Positions 55,068 to 64,000 of a stretch of 64,000 bases of DNA are shown here, one piece after another (the stretch's first letter is position 1; each line of letters opens with the position of its first letter). A program made the translations under genes and the position numbers. The notes under the pieces are model-generated. The model was not told where the DNA came from and did no database searches. It saw only the letters and a program-made list of their open reading frames with translations. Source of the stretch: Sphingomonas caseinilytica (GTDB lineage: Bacteria; Pseudomonadota; Alphaproteobacteria; Sphingomonadales; Sphingomonadaceae); assembly GCF_023516455.1 (NCBI RefSeq), contig NZ_JAMGBA010000002.1, forward strand, positions 396,501-460,500, in the 5' to 3' direction.

Positions 55068-56992
55068 TGGCCCTGCCTCACGCAGACGAGCGCGAACTCA
55101 TCGCCAGCGATATCAGCGCTTACCTGGAACGCCAGAAATCCAAGGAGCTTCTCCGCTTCATCACCTGCGGCAGCGTCGACGACGGAAAATCGACCCTGAT
55201 CGGACGGCTGCTGTTCGAAACCCGGCAGATCTTCGACGACCAGATGGCGGCGCTGGAGGCAGACAGCAAAAAGGTCGGAACACAAGGCGGAAACATTGAT
55301 TTCGCGTTGCTGGTCGATGGACTCAGCGCCGAGCGCGAGCAGGGGATCACCATCGACGTTGCTTACCGGTTCTTCGCCACGGCGAAGCGCAAGTTCATCG
55401 TCGCTGATACGCCGGGGCACGAGCAATATACGCGCAATATGTTCACCGGCGCCTCGACGGCGGACCTTGCCGTTCTACTTGTGGACGCCCGCAAAGGGGT
55501 CCTGGAGCAGACCCGGCGGCATTCGATCCTGACTCACCTGGTCGGTATCCGCCGCCTCGTCCTTGCCGTTACGAAAATGGACCTGGTCGATTTCGACAGG
55601 GACGCGTTCGAAGCCATCGTTGCCGATTATCGGAGCTTCGCCGAGCAGATCGGGATCCTCAACTGGGTCGCCATTCCGGTTTCCGGGCTGTCTGGCGACA
55701 ATGTTGCCGGTCGAGGCGATGCGATGGGTTGGTACGATGGGCCATCGCTGCTTGAGCACCTTGAAACCGTGCCGATCGACAGCGCGGCGGATGAAGCGAA
55801 GCCGTTCCGGATGCCGGTGCAATGGGTCAATCGGCCCGATCAGCATTTCCGCGGCTTTGCCGGTCAGATCGCAGGCGGCCACGTCAAACCGGGCGACGAG
55901 GTCCGGATTCTGCCGTCCGGGCGCATCGGCAGGATCGACAAGGTCGTGACGATGGATGGCGACCTGGATGTCGCGGTTGCCGGCCAGTCAGTTACCCTGA
56001 CCCTCACCCAGGAAATCGATTGTTCGCGGGGCGATGTCATTGCCGCTGCCAAGGATCCGCCGCATGCGGCCGACCAGTTCGAAGCGACGATCATCTGGAT
56101 GGCAGACGAGCCGATGGTCCCGGGTCGCGGATATTGGCTGAAACTGGCGACGCAGAATGCCACGGCAACGGTCGCACAGCCCAAGCACCAGTTGAACGTC
56201 AACACGATGGAAGAGCTTGCGGCGAAGACGCTCGATCTCAATGCCATCGGCGTTGCGGAGATCACTACCGATCGGCCGCTCGTGTTCGAACCCTATGCCG
56301 ATGTCGCCGGAGGGCCGCCCAATCGGCAGCTCGGCGGCTTCATCCTGATCGACAAGCTGACCAATTCGACGGTTGCGGCCGGAATGCTGCACTTCGCCCT
56401 TCGGCGAGCGGAAAATGTGCATTGGCAGGCCCTAGACGTCGGCCGCGACATGCATGCCCGGCTCAAGGGACAGAAGCCTGCCGTGCTTTGGTTCACGGGG
56501 CTTAGCGGTGCCGGCAAGTCCACGATCGCCAACCTCGTCGAAAAGAAGCTCGCGGCCTTGGGCCGTCACACCTTCCTTCTCGACGGCGACAATGTCCGCC
56601 ACGGACTCAATAAGGATCTCGGCTTCACCGAAGCCGACCGCATCGAGAATATCCGAAGGGTCGGCGAGGTCGCCAAGCTGATGACGGATGCAGGCCTCAT
56701 CGTCCTTACTGCCTTCATCTCCCCGTTCCGGGCGGAACGCGAAATGGTGCGCGGCATGATGGCGGAAGGCGAGTTCGTCGAAATCTATGTCGACACGCCC
56801 CTAGCCGAAGCAGAGCGCCGGGACGTCAAAGGCCTTTATGCAAAGGCGAGGGCCGGGGACCTGCCCAATTTCACTGGCATCGACAGCCCGTACGAACCGC
56901 CCGAGCAGCCCGAACTGTGGATCGACACCACCGCGATGAGCGCCGAGGAAGCGGCGGACAAGATCGTCGAGGAGTTGCTGAAGCTTCGCTAG
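55067..56992 (+). CDS. cysNC: Bifunctional sulfate adenylyltransferase subunit 1/APS kinase
   Basis: 641 residues. The CysN part has GTPase motifs [24 protein letters not shown] and VTKMDLVD, and drives ATP sulfurylase by GTP hydrolysis. From about residue 470 an APS kinase follows, with [20 protein letters not shown] and [16 protein letters not shown], which makes PAPS. The fusion is common in alphaproteobacteria. The downstream genes of sulfate reduction (cysH, cysI) are not in the window. Confidence 0.97.
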   Translation: MALPHADERELIASDISAYLERQKSKELLRFITCGSVDDGKSTLIGRLLFETRQIFDDQMAALEADSKKVGTQGGNIDFALLVDGLSAEREQGITIDVAYRFFATAKRKFIVADTPGHEQYTRNMFTGASTADLAVLLVDARKGVLEQTRRHSILTHLVGIRRLVLAVTKMDLVDFDRDAFEAIVADYRSFAEQIGILNWVAIPVSGLSGDNVAGRGDAMGWYDGPSLLEHLETVPIDSAADEAKPFRMPVQWVNRPDQHFRGFAGQIAGGHVKPGDEVRILPSGRIGRIDKVVTMDGDLDVAVAGQSVTLTLTQEIDCSRGDVIAAAKDPPHAADQFEATIIWMADEPMVPGRGYWLKLATQNATATVAQPKHQLNVNTMEELAAKTLDLNAIGVAEITTDRPLVFEPYADVAGGPPNRQLGGFILIDKLTNSTVAAGMLHFALRRAENVHWQALDVGRDMHARLKGQKPAVLWFTGLSGAGKSTIANLVEKKLAALGRHTFLLDGDNVRHGLNKDLGFTEADRIENIRRVGEVAKLMTDAGLIVLTAFISPFRAEREMVRGMMAEGEFVEIYVDTPLAEAERRDVKGLYAKARAGDLPNFTGIDSPYEPPEQPELWIDTTAMSAEEAADKIVEELLKLR

Positions 56993-56995
56993 GAA

Positions 56996-57487
56996 TCAGC
57001 GCGGCTTGATCCCGCCGGCCTTCAACTCGTCGGCGGTCACGATTCCATTCTTGTCGCTGTCGACCCGGTCGAAATTGGCCAGGGTCGCAGTGCGATGTTC
57101 CGCCATGCTGACCTGGCTGTCCCGATTGCCGTCCATCCGCGCAATCATCGGCTGCGCATTAGCCACGGGCGCGGGCGTTGCGACTTTGGCAAACTCCGGC
57201 TGGCTCAACTGACCATTCTTGTCCTTGTCCAGTTGAGTGAACAGCGCCTTGTTGCGGGCTCTGGCCTGGGATGCCAGCTGCTGCGTCTGGAACTGCTCGA
57301 TTTCAGCCTTTGTCAGCTGGCCATTTTTGTCCGCGTCCATCTTGCGGAACTCACTATCCATCCCGGCAATGAACTGGGCCCTTGGCAGGGGCGCGTCACT
57401 GGTGGCGGCGACCTTGGCCTGGCCCAGCACGGGCGATGCGATCAGCAGCGCGGCAACAGACGCTGCGGCGAGTAGCCTTGTCGACAA
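56996..57487 (-). CDS. Exported EF-hand protein (second paralogue)
   Basis: 163 residues with a signal peptide (about 1-22). EF-hand loops are DADKNGQLTKAE, DKDKNGQLSQPE, DGNRDSQVSMAE and DSDKNGIVTADE. The third loop is the least standard. It is a clear relative of the protein at 53357 and converges on cysNC with 3 bases between. Confidence 0.93.
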   Translation of the reverse strand: MSTRLLAAASVAALLIASPVLGQAKVAATSDAPLPRAQFIAGMDSEFRKMDADKNGQLTKAEIEQFQTQQLASQARARNKALFTQLDKDKNGQLSQPEFAKVATPAPVANAQPMIARMDGNRDSQVSMAEHRTATLANFDRVDSDKNGIVTADELKAGGIKPR

Positions 57488-57560
57488 TCCGTCCTCCCGG
57501 AAAGCTGCAGCAGGCTAGCCGCTTTCGGTTGGAATTCAAGACGTTGGCCATTGCCCCCGA

Positions 57561-58397
57561 TCAGAAGGTGTAGGCGACTCCAAGAGCGCCAAACCATTGG
57601 CTGGAACTGCCTGCCTCATCGACGATCGGCGAATCCGCAAAGTCGCCGGACAATTTGGTGTAGAGCCCGGTCCCGAAAATGGACCAACCGTGGGTCAGGT
57701 CGCCGCTGATCGACTGGTTGGCGAACAGGCCGATGCGCCAATGCTTGAAGCCGCCGTCGGCGTCGAACTGGGGCAGAGTGCTCGCCAGCGAGTCACTTGC
57801 GTCGATCGAATAGTAATAATCGGCATATCCGTCGCCGGCCCACTCTGCGCTCGCCGAAATGCCGACATAGGTCGTCATGGACAGCGGTGTCCCGAAATCG
57901 ATGGTCGGGGTAATGAGCGTTGAGCCATGCGCGTCGCTGACATCCGTCGTCACGTCGATGTGAAAGCTCAAGGCATCATAGGGATTGGTCAGGCCATGAT
58001 AGGTGACGCCAGCGAAGCCGCCGACTTCGAACGCCGTGTCGCGTTCTTCCATGGCGTCCACCCGGTCATCTTCGACCTTGCCGGTGCGATTGAGCCGCGC
58101 TCCGACAATCGGGCCAAAATCGAATTCTACCGGGCTGTCACCGCGACGAATGAAGTCGACATACAGAAAGGTCCCGCGGCTGTAGAAGTTGAAGCCGTTA
58201 TACCGGCCGCGAATTCCGACCACCGGAATGAACTCATAATCGTCAGACCCCTCATAATCGGGGATCATGCCGGCGCCGGCGCCGATGCTGAACGTATCGC
58301 TCTGGTCGTTGGGATCGGGCAGCTGCCCGGTTCGGGTCTGGCCCAGCGCCGGCGTGGCGGCAAGCAAAGCTGCGATGGCGATAGCGGTTCTGTACAT
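57561..58397 (-). CDS. MipA/OmpV-family outer membrane protein
   Basis: 278 residues from the ATG at 58397, with a signal peptide (MYRTAIAIAALLAATPALGQ). The start of the mature protein (FSIGAGAGMIPDYEGSDDYE) and the alternating beta-strand pattern to the final AYTF are typical of MipA/OmpV. The family includes a scaffold for murein enzymes and stress-linked outer membrane proteins; the specific role is unknown. Confidence 0.92.
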   Translation of the reverse strand: MYRTAIAIAALLAATPALGQTRTGQLPDPNDQSDTFSIGAGAGMIPDYEGSDDYEFIPVVGIRGRYNGFNFYSRGTFLYVDFIRRGDSPVEFDFGPIVGARLNRTGKVEDDRVDAMEERDTAFEVGGFAGVTYHGLTNPYDALSFHIDVTTDVSDAHGSTLITPTIDFGTPLSMTTYVGISASAEWAGDGYADYYYSIDASDSLASTLPQFDADGGFKHWRIGLFANQSISGDLTHGWSIFGTGLYTKLSGDFADSPIVDEAGSSSQWFGALGVAYTF

Positions 58398-58503
58398 GTC
58401 GGCCCCCAGTTTTACGCAGCCCAAAGGCCGCCCTGCAGGCATATCTTTAACCGCAATCAAGAAATTTCAAAACGGTGGCGAAAATATTTCGCCTACCTGT
58501 GGC

Positions 58504-58845
58504 TCAGTCGCCTTTCCCGGGCTCCGGCGAGAAATATTTGTCGTACTTGCCTTCCTCACCCTTATGCTCGTCGGCATCGTCGGGGGTCTGGTTATTCTTC
58601 CGAGTGACGTTGGGCCATTGGGTCGAAAAGGTGGAGTTCAGCTCCAGCCATTTCTCAAGCCCGCTTTCCGTATCGGGGAGGATTGCTTCGGCCGGGCATT
58701 CCGGCTCGCAAACGCCGCAGTCGATGCATTCATTGGGGTTGATGGCGAGCATATTTTCGCCCTCATAGAAGCAATCCACCGGACAGACCTCGACGCAATC
58801 CATATATTTGCAGCGGATGCAGGCGTCGGTGACGACATAAGTCAT
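58504..58845 (-). CDS. fdxA: 7Fe ferredoxin FdxA
   Basis: 113 residues. The N-terminus [18 protein letters not shown] binds the 3Fe-4S cluster and [15 protein letters not shown] the 4Fe-4S cluster, with the long C-terminal extension normal for this type. It carries electrons in the cytosol. Confidence 0.97.
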   Translation of the reverse strand: MTYVVTDACIRCKYMDCVEVCPVDCFYEGENMLAINPNECIDCGVCEPECPAEAILPDTESGLEKWLELNSTFSTQWPNVTRKNNQTPDDADEHKGEEGKYDKYFSPEPGKGD

Positions 58846-58897
58846 GGCAAAAATGCTCCCTCTCTTGGGGCGTGGCTAGGTCGGTCGGGACGCGCCG

Positions 58898-59191
58898 TCA
58901 ATCGGCTCCGCCTTGCTGCGAGACGTTCTCAGTTGAAGCGGCCTCGTCCAGATCTTCATAACATCGCCGAGCCTCGCTCGCAGGACCCCGCCTTGCCGGC
59001 AAGGCAAGAACGCGCAGGACTCGCACATTTCCGCGCATCGGAAATGCAATTACCGAACCGACCAGCACCTCCTCGGCAGGCTTGGCGACCCGCTTTCCGT
59101 CGAGGCGCACATTGCCGCCTTCGATCAACCCCTGAGCCAATGTCCGACTTTTCAGCAGTCGGATGAAGAACAGGAAACGGTCGAGCCGCAT
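58898..59191 (-). CDS. S4-domain RNA-binding protein (Hsp15-like)
   Basis: 97 residues. MRLDRFLFFIRLLKSRTLAQ and GLIEGGNVRLDGKRVAKPAEEV form the S4 domain. Hsp15 rescues stalled 50S subunits carrying peptidyl-tRNA in E. coli. It starts 6 bases after the helicase gene, so the two are probably one transcript. Confidence 0.92.
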   Translation of the reverse strand: MRLDRFLFFIRLLKSRTLAQGLIEGGNVRLDGKRVAKPAEEVLVGSVIAFPMRGNVRVLRVLALPARRGPASEARRCYEDLDEAASTENVSQQGGAD

Positions 59192-59197
59192 GAGGCC

Positions 59198-61726
59198 CTA
59201 ACGCTTGAGGCCAGCCAGCGCCGCGAAGGCGTTGCCAGGCCGCGGCCCCTGGGGCTCGCGGCGGCGCGGGCGGCGATGGCCGCGCCAGGCCCAGCTTTCG
59301 CCTGCAGGGACGAATCCAACCTCGGCCATCAGGTGGCGGACGGTTGGCTCGTCGAGGCCCAGGCTGGTTGCGAGCGGACGGTCGACGGGATCTTCGCCAC
59401 CATGCTGGCGAACATGGTGGGCATGGGTTGCCAACCGATCGGCCAGGTCGATCCTGAGCCAGTCGGTCCCGAGCCGGCGAAAGGCGAGTGCCGCTCCTCG
59501 CGCATCGGCGCTGCCATCGAGCATCGCCGCCGATGGCTCGGGCAACCGCGGCATGGGCTGACCGGCGCGGACTGATAGCAGCGCCGCGCGCCACTGCTGC
59601 GCGGCGGGCTTCAGCAGCGACTGGACATAAACGTCGAGCGCGCCGAGACGTACGCGGAGGCGGTGAAGGGCATGCCGATCGGCCTTGTCGAGCGCCGACA
59701 GCTGGGCCGCGATCGAGCGGCGGGGCAATTGCCCGCCGGCATCGACCAGCATTGCCGCCAGCGCCCGGACGCCGGGTGTCGACTTGGGATCAGCGGCGGC
59801 GTTGGACAGCATTCTTAAGGCGGGGACGTGGCGCGAGATCTGGGCTTCCACCCATTTTTCCAAACGGCTGCGAAGTCTGGTTCGTCGCTCCGCCGACAGC
59901 CGGTCGAGGGCGCGGGCGGTACGGACTGCGGGCTCCAGCAAAGAGCGGCCCGGCGCCAGCCGCGCGAGTACATGCCCGTCCCAGCCGATCGCCAGTCCTC
60001 CGGCCTCCTCAACCAGCCGAAACTCGGTGTCAGGCGCGGCGCACAGCGCTGCGGCGCGCCGGTCCAGCTCGTCGCCAAGCCGCCGTTCCGCCGCCGCCAG
60101 CAGCAGGCGCTTGTCGGCCAACCGGGCCAAGGGGTCGACCCGAAACTCAAATCCGGAGAGGTGGCCGATCGGCTCCGGCCCGACGCTGACTTCGCCATCC
60201 GCGGCGACCGTGACCGGAAGCGCGTCGGACCCGCGCGCACCAATGTCGCGGACCAGCACGGCAGTTCGCCGGTCGACGAAACGCTGCGTCAATCGCTCGT
60301 GAAGCGCATCAGAAAGCCGCGCCTCGACCGCTCTTGTCCGTTCGGCCCATTTGGGCGGATCGGCGAGCCAATCCGAACGCTGGGAGATGTAGGCCCAGCT
60401 GCGAATGCCTGCGAGGCGATCGGCCAAGGCTTCAATATCGCCCGCGACATTGTCGAGCCGCGTAACTTCCGCGGCAAACCACTCGTGCGGGATGTGGCCG
60501 CCCTCGCCAATATAGCTGAAGAGGCGCCGGATCATCCGTGCATGATGCATCGGCCCGACCTTCCGGAAGTCCGGAAGTCCGCATACCGCCCACAGCTTTC
60601 GCGCCCTTGAGGCCTTGGTGGCGGCAATCGCAGGATCTTCGGCGAGGAGTTTCAGCACCGCCAGGTCGATCGCCAGCGGCGCAGGTTTCAATAGCGGATC
60701 ATCGCTCTTCGCTTCGAGGCTCGCGATAAGGTCCGTGACGCTGGTGAAGTCGAGGTCGGCGCTCCGCCAATAGAGATGATCGAGAGGGCGGAAGCGATGG
60801 TCTTCGATCGCATTCGCTTCTTCCTCGCTCATCTCAGGCGCATTTTCGCCGCCCAGGCCCAACGTACCGAAGCTTCCGTCGCGTTGGTGACGGCCGGCGC
60901 GACCCGCGATCTGCGCCATTTCGGAGATGGTCAGCCGGCGGTCGCGGCGCCCGTCGAACTTTTCGAGGCCCGCGAAAGCAACATGGGTCACGTCCATGTT
61001 GAGGCCCATTCCGATGGCGTCGGTGGCGACAAGATAATCCACCTCGCCGCGCTGGAACATGGCGACCTGGGCATTGCGGGTGGCGGGCGACAGGGCGCCC
61101 ATCACCACTGCGGCGCCGCCCTTGAAGCGGCGCAGCATCTCGGCCAGCGCGTAGACTTGCTCGGCCGAGAAGGCGACGACTGCGGAACGAGGCGGCAGGC
61201 GGCTGAGCTTGGCCGAACCGGCGTAGCGCAGGGTCGAAAAGCGCGGGCGGCTGACGATCTCCGCTTCGGGCAGCAATTGCCGAACGAGCGGGCGCAATGT
61301 GTCCGAACCGAGGATCAGCGTCTCTTCACGGCCGCGTGCGCGCAGCATCCGATCGGTGAAGACGTGGCCGCGCTCGGGGTCGTTGCCCAGCTGCGCTTCG
61401 TCAATTGCCGCGAAAGCGAAATCAGCGGGTAGCGGCCCCTCATTGGGCCGGTCGTCGCGGCCCGTCCGAACCGGCATGGATTCAGCGGTGCACAGCACGT
61501 AGCGAGCGCCGGGCGGAACAATCCGCTCCTCGCCGGTAATCAGTGCGACCTGCTTTTCGCCTTTCAGCTTGACGACCTTGTCATAGACCTCGCGCGCCAG
61601 AAGACGCAGCGGGAATCCGATGACGCCGGACGAATGGGCGCACATCCGTTCGATCGCCAAGTGGGTCTTGCCGGTATTGGTGGGCCCAAGAATGGCCCGC
61701 ACAAGGCCGTCACGCGTGGCGGACAT
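59198..61726 (-). CDS. Suv3-like RNA/DNA helicase
   Basis: 842 residues. Motif I is GPTNTGKTHLAIERM, motif II is IDEAQLGNDPERG, and AGRAGRHQRDGSFGTL matches motif VI of Suv3-type helicases. The C-terminal half is arginine- and alanine-rich and less conserved. Mitochondrial Suv3 works in RNA degradation; the bacterial homologues are little studied. Pairing with an S4 protein supports an RNA role. Confidence 0.93.
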   Translation of the reverse strand: MSATRDGLVRAILGPTNTGKTHLAIERMCAHSSGVIGFPLRLLAREVYDKVVKLKGEKQVALITGEERIVPPGARYVLCTAESMPVRTGRDDRPNEGPLPADFAFAAIDEAQLGNDPERGHVFTDRMLRARGREETLILGSDTLRPLVRQLLPEAEIVSRPRFSTLRYAGSAKLSRLPPRSAVVAFSAEQVYALAEMLRRFKGGAAVVMGALSPATRNAQVAMFQRGEVDYLVATDAIGMGLNMDVTHVAFAGLEKFDGRRDRRLTISEMAQIAGRAGRHQRDGSFGTLGLGGENAPEMSEEEANAIEDHRFRPLDHLYWRSADLDFTSVTDLIASLEAKSDDPLLKPAPLAIDLAVLKLLAEDPAIAATKASRARKLWAVCGLPDFRKVGPMHHARMIRRLFSYIGEGGHIPHEWFAAEVTRLDNVAGDIEALADRLAGIRSWAYISQRSDWLADPPKWAERTRAVEARLSDALHERLTQRFVDRRTAVLVRDIGARGSDALPVTVAADGEVSVGPEPIGHLSGFEFRVDPLARLADKRLLLAAAERRLGDELDRRAAALCAAPDTEFRLVEEAGGLAIGWDGHVLARLAPGRSLLEPAVRTARALDRLSAERRTRLRSRLEKWVEAQISRHVPALRMLSNAAADPKSTPGVRALAAMLVDAGGQLPRRSIAAQLSALDKADRHALHRLRVRLGALDVYVQSLLKPAAQQWRAALLSVRAGQPMPRLPEPSAAMLDGSADARGAALAFRRLGTDWLRIDLADRLATHAHHVRQHGGEDPVDRPLATSLGLDEPTVRHLMAEVGFVPAGESWAWRGHRRPRRREPQGPRPGNAFAALAGLKR

Positions 61727-61803
61727 GATCCTGATCTTGGCATAGCCGTGGCTAAGCGCAAGCGGCTTTGCGGCCAGTTGAGGCTTGCCATGTTTATTGG
61801 AAC

Positions 61804-61819
61804 TTAACTTCTTTTAACC
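61804..61819 (+). promoter_or_regulatory. TTAAC repeat just before the M23 peptidase start
   Basis: TTAAC-N5-TTTAACC forms two CtrA-like half-sites six bases apart, ending at the ATG. CtrA full sites usually have seven bases between TTAA boxes, so this is only a candidate. Confidence 0.3.
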
Positions 61820-63307
61820 ATGACTGGTCCCTCGATCGAAAACGGGGACAAAACGTTGCTGCACATGCGCGAAGAATGGCGGACCGAGGCGGCCTTTGCC
61901 GTCTCTCCTCCGGTCGCGCCCAGCTTCGGCCGGCGCAAGAGGCGGCTCCGGGACATCGACCTCGTCGTCGATCTCGCCGAGGAGCCTCTATCACTGCGCT
62001 GGTGGCGCGGCGTTGCGACACTGTCGGCCCTGTTTGCGATGATTGCCATTGTCGCTCCTACGCCCTTTGAACCGCTTCCGGCGGTACCGATCGATCGGAT
62101 CGGGTCGGCCGAAGCGGAGCAATATCGCGACATTGCCATCGCGCCCCTCTCATCGGGGTCTGAAACCGGCGTCCGGATGGCCGCCAGCGCGCTGGTGCAG
62201 CCGCTTAGCGAGGCGCCGGACCGGCCGTTCGTGGAACTGTTCGCCCGGCTTGGTGCAGGCGACACACTGGGCCGGATGCTCAGCCGCAGCGGGGTCTCCT
62301 ATGCCGAGGCCGACGCCGCCCAGCGCCTGGTCGCGGCCGCCGCACCAGGCGGCGTGACGCCCGGGACGAGCTTCTCGATCAAGCTTGGCCGGTCCAGCCC
62401 CAGTGGGCTTCGGCCGATCGAGCGGATCATGTTCCGCGCCGGCCTCGATACAACGGTGACGCTGACCCGCAGCGCGGAAGGGCTGAAGGTCGGCATCTCC
62501 AAAGTCGCGGTCGACAACCGGCCGCTCCGGATCCGCGGCCGCGTCGGCGACGGTCTATACTGGGCGCTTCGGGCGTCCGGCGTGTCACCGCAGGCCGCAG
62601 GCGAATATCTTCGCGCTATCGGCGGGCAGATCGATGTCGGTGATGCCATCGGGCCCAACGATCGCTTCGATCTGATCGTCGCCAATCGCCGAACGGCTAA
62701 TGGAGAGAGCCAGGAAGGGCCGCTTCTTTACGCCGCGATCGAGCGGATGGGGGGGCACAATGTCCGTCTGATGAAATGGACGCTCAATGGCCGGACCGAC
62801 TGGGTCGACGCCAATGGCGCGGGCCGGCAAGTCGCTGCCACTGTCTGGCCGGTAGCCGGGCGCATAACATCCGGCTTTGGCCTGCGCGTCCACCCGATCC
62901 TGCGCTTCGCCCGCATGCATCGAGGGATCGATTTCGGTGCCGGCTATGGTGCGCCGATCGTCGCGGCAGCCGACGGCCAGGTGACTGCGTCGGGCTGGTC
63001 GGGCGGCTATGGACGACAGGTACGGATCGCCCATGGCGGCGGCATCGCGACGACCTATAGCCATATGAGCCGGTTGGTCGCCGAACCGGGCAGCTTCGTC
63101 CGGCAAGGCCAGTTGATCGGCTATGTCGGCTCGTCCGGCCTGTCGACCGGCCCGCACCTTCACTACGAAGTTCTTCGCAACGGTACCGCGGTCAACCCGC
63201 TCAGCGTTCGCTTGGGCAGCCGGGCACTTCTGGAAGGGCCCGAGCTGGAGCGGTTCAAGGCCCATCTGGCAAAGCTGATGGCGGTCAGGTCGCCGAGCGG
63301 AGCCTAA
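61820..63307 (+). CDS. M23-family peptidoglycan metallopeptidase
   Basis: 495 residues. A cytoplasmic N-terminus of about 60 residues is followed by a membrane helix (VATLSALFAMIAIVAPTPF). A LysM/OapA-like region follows (about 140-330), and the M23 domain is at 345-470 with HRGIDFG, GYGRQVRIAHGGG and HLHYE zinc-site segments. It probably cuts peptide cross-links at cell division or remodelling. The gene is divergent from the helicase. Confidence 0.95.
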   Translation: MTGPSIENGDKTLLHMREEWRTEAAFAVSPPVAPSFGRRKRRLRDIDLVVDLAEEPLSLRWWRGVATLSALFAMIAIVAPTPFEPLPAVPIDRIGSAEAEQYRDIAIAPLSSGSETGVRMAASALVQPLSEAPDRPFVELFARLGAGDTLGRMLSRSGVSYAEADAAQRLVAAAAPGGVTPGTSFSIKLGRSSPSGLRPIERIMFRAGLDTTVTLTRSAEGLKVGISKVAVDNRPLRIRGRVGDGLYWALRASGVSPQAAGEYLRAIGGQIDVGDAIGPNDRFDLIVANRRTANGESQEGPLLYAAIERMGGHNVRLMKWTLNGRTDWVDANGAGRQVAATVWPVAGRITSGFGLRVHPILRFARMHRGIDFGAGYGAPIVAAADGQVTASGWSGGYGRQVRIAHGGGIATTYSHMSRLVAEPGSFVRQGQLIGYVGSSGLSTGPHLHYEVLRNGTAVNPLSVRLGSRALLEGPELERFKAHLAKLMAVRSPSGA

Positions 63308-63317
63308 CGAAGGCGAG

Positions 63318-64000
63318 TCAGCCTCGGCGTCTGTTCCGTGTGGCGTAGCGCCAGCTATCTACGCACATCTCCTCGATACGCCGTTTTGCAGTCCAGTTGA
63401 GCTTGGCCCGGGCCTCGTCCGCCGAAGCATAGAGGGTCGCGACGTCTCCCGGTCGCCGCGCGGCGACAGCATGGTTTACCTTCGCGCCAGTAGCGTGCTC
63501 GAAGGTACGAAGCAGTTCGAGGACGCTGGTCCCGTGCCCGGTTCCGAGATTGTAAGCTTGGGCCCCTACAATGCTGCCAAGCGCATCGAGCGCCGCGACA
63601 TGGCCATCCGCCAGGTCGACGACGTGGATATAATCCCTGACGGCTGTGCCGTCCGGCGTCGGGTAGTCGTTCCCGAACACTTGAAGGCAATCACGCTCGC
63701 CAAGCGCGGTGCGGAGGACAAGTGGCATCAGATTGTTAGGGATGCCCGTTGGATCCTCCCCGATCAGCCCTGAATCATGGGCTCCAATGGGATTGAAGTA
63801 GCGAAGGAACGAGACCTGCCACCGTGTATCGGCAGCTGCGAGGTCCGACATCATCTGCTCGCAAATCAATTTGGTCTGGCCGTACGGGTTCACTGCCTGC
63901 TTGGGATGCTTCTCGTCGATCGGAAGATACTGCGGCTCTCCGTAAACGGTTGCGCTGCTACTGAACACGATCTTGCGAACCCCGGTTGCTTCCATCGCGC
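63318..64000 (-). CDS. galE: UDP-glucose 4-epimerase, 3' part (5' end outside the window)
   Basis: The frame is open to the window edge; the visible 225 or more residues are the C-terminal two-thirds. The catalytic SSSATVYGEP and NPYGQTK (Y-x-x-x-K) are present, along with RYFNPIGAHDSGLIGEDP and AVRDYIHVVDLADGH. The N-terminal NAD-binding glycine motif is missing from the window. It interconverts UDP-glucose and UDP-galactose for envelope glycans. Confidence 0.95.
   Translation of the reverse strand, partial: AMEATGVRKIVFSSSATVYGEPQYLPIDEKHPKQAVNPYGQTKLICEQMMSDLAAADTRWQVSFLRYFNPIGAHDSGLIGEDPTGIPNNLMPLVLRTALGERDCLQVFGNDYPTPDGTAVRDYIHVVDLADGHVAALDALGSIVGAQAYNLGTGHGTSVLELLRTFEHATGAKVNHAVAARRPGDVATLYASADEARAKLNWTAKRRIEEMCVDSWRYATRNRRRG

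Overview
The window is a GC-rich, gene-dense piece of an alphaproteobacterial chromosome, most likely from the Sphingomonadales (Sphingomonas or Sphingomicrobium type). Gene content points there: DUF4170, SdhAF4 next to rsmB, the rsmB-rpe-heparinase-purH order, hemC-hemD followed by a membrane-anchored protein, a fused cysNC, a 7Fe ferredoxin next to an S4 protein and a Suv3-like helicase, a MipA/OmpV porin-like protein, and a small PspC operon. No rRNA, tRNA, insertion sequence, integrase or CRISPR array was seen.

Layout. 1-3300: glyoxylate shunt (aceA partial, DUF4170, aceB). 3300-8400: rplT/rpmI, a VOC protein, an ETHE1/Blh-like metallo-hydrolase, a GMC oxidoreductase and a class A beta-lactamase-like hydrolase. 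8450-18300: haem genes (hemC, hemD), divergent tsaD-gpsA, sdhAF4, then rsmB-rpe-heparinase-purH. 18400-28050: flippase, polA, small proteins, nadB, an orphan ABC ATPase, and zinc finger-tldD-DUF2007. 28040-36500: DUF442 protein, recQ, HerA-like ATPase, arginase-family enzyme, DEAD-box helicase with a DbpA-type tail, and an Atm1-type exporter. 36600-39450: an SDR gene interrupted by an in-frame amber codon, then a probable sigma-54-driven phage-shock operon of small membrane proteins and an acyltransferase. 39600-48960: mostly short envelope or unknown genes, including a transglutaminase-like protein whose catalytic Cys is Ser, a PilZ protein, and several DUFs. 48960-51300: a visibly A/T-richer two-gene island. 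51300-64000: thiC with a TPP riboswitch, cysD-cysNC between two EF-hand genes, MipA/OmpV, fdxA, S4 protein, Suv3-like helicase, an M23 peptidase and partial galE.

The strongest accessory signal is the island at 49049-51222. It encodes a 555-residue AvcD-like (anti-phage dCTP deaminase family) protein translationally coupled by an ATGA overlap to an unrecognised 169-residue protein. Only 79 bases separate it from thiC, so the usual upstream AvcI antitoxin RNA has little room. This may be a variant in which a protein takes over a partner or regulator role. Other points worth following are the sigma-54 promoter with two 16-bp palindromes ahead of the PspC operon, the amber-interrupted SDR, the Cys-to-Ser transglutaminase-like protein, the perfect 16-bp palindrome at the cysD start, and repeated TTGA stop/start overlaps that give several genes TTG starts.
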